From assembly GCA_030323885.1 (NCBI GenBank), contig JASIRB010003768.1:62001-126000 (forward strand): 64,000 nt of DNA, read 5' to 3'. Position numbers and translations under genes: made by a program. This stretch comes from Branchipolynoe longqiensis. Lineage: Eukaryota > Annelida > Polychaeta > Phyllodocida > Polynoidae. How positions within the stretch are numbered: the first letter of the stretch is position 1; each line of letters opens with the position of its first letter. Below, in pieces: positions 32,390 through 40,026 of this stretch. The notes under the pieces are model-generated. The model worked only from the letters and a program-made list of their open reading frames with translations, had not been told where the DNA came from and did no database searches.

Positions 32390-33588
32390 AATGTCTGGCA
32401 GGTTTTGCCCCTCTCTCCACGCTCCGGAGACAAAGTTGTTGTTCCCAGTCTTGGGATGATCCAGCTGCTGGTTCTGCAGCGGTGGGGAGCGCATCCTCAT
32501 CAGGTTGTGCACAACTATGCATGCGGTGACGATGACCTTCACGGTGGAGGGGTGGTGCTGCATAGTGGTCAGCAGCACTTGGAAGCTATTGGCTAGAATG
32601 CCAAAGGCATTCTCCACCACTCTCCTAGCTCAGGAGAGCCGGTAGTTGAACAGTCGCTCCTCATTGGTCAACCTGCTCCTGCTGTACGGCTTCTTCAAGG
32701 TCGGCCACAGGGCGAAGGCATCGTCACCGATGAGAAAATATGGCACATCCTTCTGGCCGTCCACGATCGGTTCAGGGTCCGGAAAGCTGATGGTGCCACC
32801 TTCAGTGCCCGCCTTCAGCTCAGAGTCGTTGTGGATCTGGGCATCAGACGCGGAGCCCATACCCCCAAGATCTGCCCAGATAAACTTGTAGTCCCCGTCT
32901 ACAAGCGCCAACAGGACCACCGAGTAAAACCCCTTGTAGTTGTAGTAGAGTGACTCACTCTTTGGAGGGCACCGGCAGGTGATGTGCTTCCCATCCAGAG
33001 CGCCACAGGTATGGGGGAAGTTCCACTTCTCTAGGAATTGGTCTGCGATGGCACACCATTCTTGTTGAGTCGTCGGACATGTCATGACCTCGTCCAGGTA
33101 CTCATCGATGAGGGCCTGACAGACTTCACACACTATGAGTGACTGTGTGTTGTGGGGGACCCTCCACCCAAACTTCATGGACGAGTATTTGTTCCCAGAC
33201 GGCAGGCACCACAGAGTAAGGGCGATCTTCAGCACAGGCTCGACCGGCACCCAGTATGTGGTGCGTTTTTTCTCGATCCTCGGTCCCACTCATGCCACAA
33301 TGTCATCAAACAACTGGGGAGGCATCTGAATGAAGTTCACAAATGATGCAGTGTCCTCGCTGCGGAGCTCGACCATAAGCTTGTCATACAAGCCAAATCA
33401 TGCCCGTCTCCCGATCCAGGGTCTGACCCACATTGTCCGCCGCTGCCTCCTCCTTCTCCTCGGAGACGTTTCAATGTATGGCTGACCTATGCCGACCTAC
33501 CCCTAACCTATGCCTAACCTATGCCTAACCTATGCCGGTGTACATCCACCGTACGTCCAGCATGTGAGTAACCTATGAGCCACATGCC

Positions 33589-34093
33589 GGTGTGGCGGTC
33601 TCCGATGCCACAAGGCTGCCGTGCCAAATGGCGCTTCTGCGCATGCGCGGATTCGAGTGACACATCGGCGTGAAACGTCCTTACGTGCAAATAGACAATA
33701 AAATAGACAATAAAATCTCCTGGCACACAAAGAAACATAGAATAAGTGATAGAGAGATAGTTTAATTAGTTAATACATAAAGTCTGCATCCCAGTAGTGT
33801 GTTGACACTTGGCGCTTCAGTTTTCTGATCTATTTGGGCGTAATCGATTAATCGACTCTGGTCACCCGAGCCACTTTTTGGCGCATGCGCACATCCTACA
33901 GACTCGGGTCGAATAATCGAATAGCATTTGAAATTCTGACGACTCGGGTGGCCCGAGTGGCTCGGATGGTGTTAATCGATTACGGCCAAACTAGAGACTT
34001 GACGCATGCGCAGACGACGCTGTTGGATTCTGACGCATGCGCAGAAGCGCCATTTGGCACGGCAGCCTTGTGGCATCGGAGACCGCCACACCG
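33589..34093. mobile_element. E2: MITE with CCGGTGTGGCGGTC inverted termini
   Basis: Left arm from CCGGTGTGGCGGTCTCCGAT to the CGCTTCTGCGCATGCG motif (about 72 bp) is repeated in reverse complement at 34018-34093. Interior CGGGTCGAATAATCGAATA and TGTTAATCGATTACGGCC are shared with E1. It sits in the subterminal region of Harbinger-1. TSD ambiguous because the flanks are themselves palindromic (ATGCCGG/CCGGCAT). Confidence 0.7.
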
Positions 34094-34103
34094 GCATAGG
34101 TTA

Positions 34104-34173
34104 AGGCCCTGTCACATTACGGCGTATGGCGGGAGCGTATTGAAAACCTACGTAAGTCCTGCGCGTGCCGGTG
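34104..34173 (+). mobile_element. MITE M4: left-end fragment of the Harbinger family
   Basis: TTA then AGGCCCTGTCACATTACGGC and about 50 bp of matching interior, then abrupt change to unrelated sequence (CAGGAAATCGCAAACCC). Confidence 0.75.
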
Positions 34174-34329
34174 TAGCAGGAAATCGCAAACCCTGTAAAT
34201 CGCAAACCCCCACTTGTGATTTCCTAGGAAATCGCATATCCCCCCTGGAGATCGCAAACCCCCCATTCGGCGGCGGCGGCGGCGATTTGTTTACTTTACG
34301 TTCGTCGAATTTAGGGTTAAATTGGTCAA
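34174..34329. repeat. AAATCGCAAACCC repeats and GGC triplet run
   Basis: Several variants of (G)GAAATCGCA(A)A(C/T)CCCC in both orientations, followed by (GGC)n at about 34270-34285. Leads into the long palindrome. Confidence 0.5.
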
Positions 34330-34702
34330 ATTTCACTGTCTGTTTTTAATACTTTCAGCGTAAATTGCTCTTAGGTTACATTAAATACTTCAGATCTTCC
34401 TCTTCAATCGCGCATTAAGATATTTTTAATCGATCCAATGAAAGCTTTTAGATGTATTTTACAAAAATAAATGCTCTGCATAGGCATATCATTGCTGCAG
34501 TGTTTACCCTTCGCGAAGGGTAAAATACGGCAATGCTATGTCTATGTGGAGCATTTATTTTTGTAAAATACATCTAAAAGCTTTCATTGGATCGATTAAA
34601 AATATCTTAATGCGCGATTGAAGAGGAAGATCTGAAGTATTTAATGTAACCTAAGAGCAATTTACGCTGAAAGTATTAAAAACAGAGATAATAGTGAAAG
34701 TT
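34330..34702. repeat. Near-perfect palindrome of about 370 bp with no spacer
   Basis: Arms meet at 34513/34514 inside TTTACCCTTCGCGAAGGGTAAA. The left arm (34330-34513) and right arm (34514-34702) pair almost completely, including AAAGCTTTTAGATGTATTTT, ATCGATCCAATGAAAGC and GATCTTCCTCTTCAATCGCG, with a few mismatches and a 5-bp indel near the outer edge. No ORF. Would extrude as a long cruciform or give a dsRNA hairpin if transcribed. Confidence 0.9.
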
Positions 34703-34759
34703 GGGATATTCTGAGTGTCAGTGCCAGTGCATTGTCAATGGCCGTGAGCAATCTTCTTA

Positions 34760-35503
34760 AGGCCCTATCACATTACGGCGTTTGGCGGGAGCGTATTGAA
34801 AACCTACGTAAGTCCTGCGCGTGCCGGCCTATCATGACCTTTGGTGACCTATCAGGTGTCTTTGAGCGTATGCGTAACCTATGAGGAGCGTACGAGGAGC
34901 GTATGAGAGCGTACAGTGAAATTTTTTGATGGTTTTTATTGGCATATGGAACCTATGCGTAGCGTATGCGTAGCATTGCAAAGCATATGCATAGCATATG
35001 AGCGTATGAGTAGCATATGAGTCAAGATCGATGTCGAGACCTATGGCATATGCTTGGAATACGCTGTGCATACGCTGCGCATACGCTAGGAGTACGCTCC
35101 CATATGTAACTCGTAGGTTATGCGTATGCTACATATGCTAGAGATACGCCGGTGACGCAAGTTGAGCGTATGCGTAACCTATGCCGGCGGACCCCTAGCG
35201 TATGAGGAGCATACACTGGCGTACGAGGAGCGTACATGAGTAGCATACACGAGGAGCGTATGAGTAGCGTATGAGTAGTGTATGAACCATACGCTCCCAT
35301 AGGTCGAGATTTTTTTAGCATGCACAACAAAATTTGGACGGACGGATGGGAGAAAGCGTATGGCGGCGTACAACGGCATAGGCCGGCACATGACGGCCTA
35401 TGCGTAGCGTATGCATAGCGTATGGCGGCGTATGCCGACGTATATGACGTAATACACCTATGCCGCCGTACGCTCCCGCAAAAACCCCTAATGTGACAGC
35501 CCC
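34760..35503 (+). mobile_element. MITE M5 of the Harbinger family
   Basis: 744 bp, tip AGGCCCTATCACATTACGGC after TTA (34757-34759), right end CTAATGTGACAGCCCC then TTA (35504-35506). The same TTA is also the left flank of Harbinger-2, so the two elements abut. Confidence 0.85.
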
Positions 35504-35848
35504 TTAAGGCCCTGTCACATTACGGCGTATGGTGGGAGCGTATTGAAAACCTACGTACGCCGTGCTGGTGCCGGCCTATGATGACCTTCGGTGAACTTTC
35601 GGGTGGGTTTGAGCGTATGGGGGACCAATGAGGAGCGTATGAGGAGCCTATGAGGAGCGTATGGGAGCGTGCTGCGACATTTTTTGACTGTTTTGATTGG
35701 CATGTGGAGCGTATGAGGAGCGTATGAATATTTTAGGAGCGTATGAGGAGCGTATGAGGAGCGTATGAGGAGCGTATGCGAAACCTATGCGCGACCTATG
35801 CGCGACCTATGTTATCTCTCCGCGGTCCGCCGCTTGGTGACTCCTGGG

Positions 35849-35856
35849 TATATAAA
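35849..35856 (+). promoter_or_regulatory. TATA box of MADF-BESS gene (Harbinger-2)
   Basis: TATATAAA 35 bp before the ATG at 35891, implying a very short 5' leader. Conserved in Harbinger-1. Confidence 0.65.
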
Positions 35857-35890
35857 GCCTGGAGCAACAGGCTCCCCTCACTCTGCCACC

Positions 35891-36665
35891 ATGCCTGCTA
35901 AGAGGAACACCACTGCTGCTGCTGCTTCTGCTACTGCTACTACTACTACTACTACCAGTACTACTGCTACTACACCAGCCTCCAGAGCTGCTGTTACTAC
36001 AGGAGGAGGACTAGGCCGTGGGAGAAGCAGAAAGAGGCATACTTTGTTACAATGCTCTCCATCACCAGCCTCCTCACCAGCCTCGCCACCTCACCACTCT
36101 CCACACCACTCTCCAGAACACCACTCTCCACAACACTACTCTCCAGAACACCACTCTCCACTGGAGGAGCTGGAGATGGAAGTGGAGAGGTCGACGGCGC
36201 AACGCTGGCGTCCCTGCTCCAGCTCGCCATCTCCTGCCTCTGCGGGCAGCTCACGGGCGTCGTCCGCTGCCTCCGCCGCCTCCACCGCCTCCACCAGCAC
36301 CGCTGCCATCGGCACGTCAAAGAGACGGAGGGCCAAGAAGAGCGACTGTTCTCTGTCGGTCTTCAAGGAGGGTCAAATGTTGGACTTCCTCGAGGAGAAC
36401 CCCATCATTTGGAAAATGAAGCTCACGGATTACCGCCGCTCAGACAGAAAGGCCAAGATGTGGGAGGACCAGGCGACACTTCTGGGGACCACAACAGTCC
36501 ATCTCCAGAAGTGGTTCAAGTCGCTCAGGGACACAAACACGCGGCTCCACAAAAAAAAAGAGCGGGGATGGAGCCGCTGACCTGACTGAGCGGGAGCAGT
36601 GGATCCTGCGCAAGTTCGGGTTCCTGCGGTCCGTCGTCCGTCACCGACCGGAGCCCTGCAGGAGT
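35891..36665 (+). CDS. MADF-BESS protein, exon 1 (MADF domain), Harbinger-2
   Basis: ATG at 35891 in CACCATG context. N-terminal Thr/Ala- and Ser/Pro-rich, His/Ser-Pro repeats, acidic patch, basic KRRRAKKSD (possible nuclear signal), then the MADF domain (about 36370-36545: MLDFLEENPIIWKM, DYRRSDRKAKMWED, VHLQKWFKSLRDTNTRL). The domain continues to a conserved FGFLRSVVRHRPEPCR before donor GTAAGT (36666). One extra A in the A9 run at 36551-36559, compared with Harbinger-1, shifts the frame and stops after about 5 codons, so this copy is mildly broken. Expected role: bind Harbinger termini and bring the transposase to DNA in the nucleus. Confidence 0.8.
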
Positions 36666-36754
36666 GTAAGTACATAATCTTTTTGCGTTCTGACAAGTGC
36701 GGCCATTAGTATCGTATTCTAGTTTGCTATGTTATGCTTTTGTTGTATTTATGT

Positions 36755-36796
36755 TTGTTTGTTTGTTGTTGTTTTACGTCCTAGCAACATCTAATA
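36755..36796 (-). mobile_element. SINE 3'-end fragment in the intron
   Basis: 42 bp of the SINE tail and adjoining body (TTTGTTTGTTGTTGTTTTAC, then CCTAGCAACATCTAA) in the Harbinger-2 intron (36666-37036). Absent from the Harbinger-1 intron, so a later insertion or retained scrap. Confidence 0.7.
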
Positions 36797-37036
36797 TTCT
36801 AGTAATTTGTTAATGTTATTTATTTCTTTAATGTTGAGTTGTTGTGTAGTTGTTCTTAAATCGAGATATTGACAATAGATGTATCATGATATAATCATTA
36901 TAAATCCATGTCTGCATTTAACGTTAATTATTTTTGCTTTATATAATTTTGATTTACTGTTGACTTGTCGTGTCTTTTGTCGAAATATCGATTTGCATTC
37001 ATGTTACTTATGTTATGTTATGATTTTGTTTTGCAG

Positions 37037-38059
37037 TTGGCCAGTCCTGTCGCGGCTCCGCAGCTTGATCTCAGCTTGGAGGAGAATGTCCCGACCGATG
37101 TGGAGGTGGCGATGGACGAGGATCTTCCACCCACTCCCCCCACTACATCCCAAGAGCGGGGAAAGGGGAGAGGGAAGCGATCTGCCCCAGTCGACAACAA
37201 CCTCCTCGCTGCCATCCACAAGAGGTTCGATGAGTCTGCCGACATCCTCAAGGTGATGCAGCCGCCTCCTCCTCCACCTCCACCTCCACCGGCGGTGACG
37301 AAGCGAGTGGCATTCGCCAACTATATGCGGGACATGATCCTCACGATGCCGGAGGAGCGGCTTGTGTCGGTTTGCGGTGCACTCAACCGCATGGCGTCGC
37401 ACCATCTGGAGGAGGAGGAAGGAACCTTCGTGGCCCCAGTGGTTTGTGTGGCTGCTCCTGCTCCTGCACCTGCTCCTGCACCTGCTCCTGCACCTGCTCG
37501 TGTGTCTGCAAGTGAGGCATACCAGCCTCAACCACACCAGTGGACTCACCAGCCACCACCGGCATCACCATGGGCTTCACAGACACACGAGTATGTGCAG
37601 CACTATATGGGGCAGCCACAGATTCCTCATCAGCCACAGCCACAGCTGCCTGTGCCAAGTCTTCCGCCTCAGCCTCTACCTCCAACCTTCGTAGGTCACG
37701 AGGCGCCCGCAGCTCCGCTGGTGGTACGGCCGTCACCGTCACACACTGCTGGACAACTACGGACATTAGGGATGGCGGGGCATATGAGGGGCTCTCCAGG
37801 AGTCGTGGTGCGCGCGGGTGCTCTGCCCACTGTGGGTGCGGCATGGCCGGGGACTTGCGCTGCTGCAGACATTGTGACTCCGACACACGTCGACCCCACC
37901 CCAGTGAACTTGTCTGAGTCGGCCAGCCCAGAAGGACTATTGAACTTGTCGGGGCTGTCCGGCATATCTGGCATGTTGGGCGCAAATTTGGACTTATTCC
38001 CCTCGTCAGCCACACAGTTGCCAGCTGATGCCACTTCTAATGGCAAGGGAGAGAAGTGA
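37037..38059 (+). CDS. MADF-BESS protein, exon 2 (BESS-like), Harbinger-2
   Basis: Begins after acceptor TTTTGCAG (37036), in phase with exon 1. Acidic N-part, RGKGRGKRSA basic patch, poly-Pro (8-10), BESS-like helix (AFANYMRDMILTMPEER, about 37312-37362), Ala/Pro repeat, Gln/Pro-rich HQWTHQPPPASPWASQ, and a conserved C-terminus ending GEK before TGA. Continuous over 341 codons. BESS motifs mediate self-association or transposase contact. Similar architecture in Harbinger-1 and -3 confirms it is a real gene. Confidence 0.82.
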   Translation: MASPVAAPQLDLSLEENVPTDVEVAMDEDLPPTPPTTSQERGKGRGKRSAPVDNNLLAAIHKRFDESADILKVMQPPPPPPPPPPAVTKRVAFANYMRDMILTMPEERLVSVCGALNRMASHHLEEEEGTFVAPVVCVAAPAPAPAPAPAPAPARVSASEAYQPQPHQWTHQPPPASPWASQTHEYVQHYMGQPQIPHQPQPQLPVPSLPPQPLPPTFVGHEAPAAPLVVRPSPSHTAGQLRTLGMAGHMRGSPGVVVRAGALPTVGAAWPGTCAAADIVTPTHVDPTPVNLSESASPEGLLNLSGLSGISGMLGANLDLFPSSATQLPADATSNGKGEK

Positions 38060-38310
38060 TTGTAAATATGTGTATATATGTAGTCTTAGTTTTTATTTAT
38101 CTTTGTACATTTGTATGTATATATGTATATATATTGTTTATATATTGTTTGTGCATTTATATGTCAAGATGCTAAAATAAATAAATATACTGTCAATTTT
38201 AATTTTTGTGTCCGTGTTCAGTAATGGCATGCCATCATTTAATTGTTATATATTAAAGTACAATTAACATTAAAATAAAAATATAAATAACGTTAAATTT
38301 AACATATTTA

Positions 38311-38520
38311 TTATGTTTCTCCTTCCCCTTTCTCCCTTTCCTCCTTCTCTCTCTCTTCCTCTCTATCTCTCTTCCTCCCTCTCTATCTCCCTCTCTCTCT
38401 ATCTCTCTTCCTCCCTCTCTCTCCATCTCTCTCTCTTCCTCCCTCTCTCTGTCTCTCTTCTCCCCTCCCTCCCTCCCTCCCTCTCGTCTCCCCCTTTCTC
38501 TCTCTGTGTCACTCTATTTT
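38311..38520. repeat. CT-rich separator tract of Harbinger-2
   Basis: CTCTCTCTTCCTCC-type polypyrimidine between convergent gene ends (see 30640 and 22187). The CCTGTGTTCTTAGTATGTA that follows is shared by all copies. Confidence 0.8.
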
Positions 38521-38780
38521 TTCCTGTGTTCTTAGTATGTATGTAAAAAGAGAGGAGATTCATTACAATTACATTAACTAGATGACTTTAAATTAAGGAG
38601 CGAAAGAACGTAACAGACATGTAAAATTGTGTTTTCATATCTATAAAATGATATCGTTTATTTTATACTAGACATATAAACATTAGCATCTCATATAACA
38701 GGAGAGATGTCACAACATCACAGACATGTTTGCAAAAACAGTAGACAGACACAGCGCATACAGACTGATAAAATGTTTTG

Positions 38781-40004
38781 TCAGATCATCCTGTCTTGCC
38801 ATGACAGTGCTCCGGCAGGTGAGACGACCCAGTCTTTAATTAGATTGCGCTGTTCCTTTCCTAGCTTGGACGCGGTGTTGGGGTTAACAGGTTCAACGTT
38901 AATGTCACGAAGGTTGTGGCCCTCTCGCCAACCTCCAGGCACAAAGTTGTTGTTGGCTGTCTCGGGACGATCCAGCTGCATGTTCTGTAGCGCTGGGTAG
39001 CGTGTCCTCATGAGGTTGTGCAGAACCATGCACGCCTTGACGATGAGCTTCACGTTGGAGGGGTGGTGCTGCATAGTCGTCAGGAGCACTTGGAAGCGGT
39101 TGGCTAGAATGCCAAAGGCATTCTCCACCACTCTCCTAGCTCGGGAAAGCCGGTAGTTGAAGAGTCGCTCATCATTGGTCAAGCCCCTCTTGCCGTACGG
39201 CTTCATCATGGTCGGCCGCAGGGCAAAGGCGTCGTCACCGATCAGGAAATACGGCACATCCTTCTGGCCGTCGACGAGCGGTTCAGGGTTCGGAAAGCCG
39301 ATGGTGCCACCTTCTGTGCACACCTTCAGCTCGGAGGCGTTGTAGATCTGGGCATCGGACGCGGAGCCCATACCGCCAATATCTGCCCAGATAAATTTGT
39401 AATCTGCATCTACAAGCGCCAACAGGACCACGGAGAAAAAGCCCTTGTAGTTGTAGTAGAGCGACCCACTCTTTGGAGGGCACCGGCAGGCGATGTGCTT
39501 CCCATCCAGAGCGCCACAGGTATGGGGGAAGTTCCACCTCTCTGCAAAGAGGTCCGCGATGGCATGCCACCCTTCTGGAGTCGTCGGACACGTTATGACC
39601 TTGGCCATGTACTCGTCGACGATGGCCTTGCAGACTTCACGCACTATCAGCGACTGTGTGTTGCGGGGCACCCTCCACCCAAACTTCATGGAGAAGTATT
39701 TTGTGCCGGATGCCAGGTGCCGCAGAGTAAGTGCTATTTTCAGCGCCGGGTCGAGCGGCACCCTGAATGTGGACCGTTTTTTGGCGATCCTGGGTCCCAC
39801 TCGCGCCACAATCTCGTCAAACAATTGGGGAGGCAGCCGCATGAAGTTCACAAACGACGCGGTGTCCTCGCTGCGGAGCTCGACCATGAGCTTGTCGAAC
39901 AAGCCAAACTGTGGCCGCCTCCCAATCCAGGGTCTGACCTACACTGATCGTCGCCGCCGCTCCCTCCTCCTTCGTCTCTCGATACGGGACGCCAGAAGAA
40001 CCAT
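38781..40004 (-). CDS. PIF/Harbinger DDE transposase (Harbinger-2), one nonsense codon
   Basis: ATG at 40004 (complement of 40002-40004), Arg-rich N-terminus (RRRRRERRRR), then VRPWIGRRPQFGLFDKLM and the DDE domain: Asp in CGALDGKHIAC (about 39510), Asp in LIGDDAF (about 39250), Glu in RRVVENAFG (about 39120), C-terminus SWQDRMI and stop. A single TAG (complement of 39939-39941) stands where Harbinger-1 has TGG (Trp). Without it the frame is open for about 407 codons. ORF callers start it at a TTG (39902). Catalyses excision and insertion at TWA targets together with the MADF-BESS partner. Confidence 0.92.
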
Positions 40005-40026
40005 GAGGAGTAGAGTAAGCTCATGG

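Larger units (their letters stand above)
31140..33473 (-). pseudogene. PIF/Harbinger DDE transposase (Harbinger-1), interrupted
   Basis: Minus strand. N-terminal Arg-rich stretch and WVRPWIGRR motif (about 33470-33395), catalytic domain with Asp in CGALDGKH, Asp in LIGDDAF and Glu in VVENAFG, then the C-terminal tail split by LINE E after 32396. Inactivating changes: stops in the FGLYDKLM neighbourhood and before VGPR, and a TGA at 32630-32632 where Harbinger-2 has CGA (Arg). DDE transposases of this superfamily (DDE_Tnp_4 type) cut and paste at 3-bp targets. Confidence 0.88.
27832..33478 (+). mobile_element. Harbinger-1: autonomous-type PIF/Harbinger copy, decayed
   Basis: Contains a MADF-BESS gene (+, two exons), a CT-rich separator, and a convergent DDE transposase (-) interrupted by a LINE (31250-32389). 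Left TIR missing: the element joins R1b at 27831/27832. Right side continues into ACCTATGCC-type subterminal motifs (33478-33583) before E2, with no right TIR. Confidence 0.85.
35507..40026 (+). mobile_element. Harbinger-2: best-preserved PIF/Harbinger copy
   Basis: Left TIR AGGCCCTGTCACATTACGGC at 35507 after TTA, subterminal GAGCGTATGAG repeats to about 35815, MADF-BESS gene (+), CT-rich tract, transposase (-). The right terminus is lost: at about 40026 the sequence switches to the gypsy-1 integrase. Probably the most recently active copy in the window. Confidence 0.88.
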
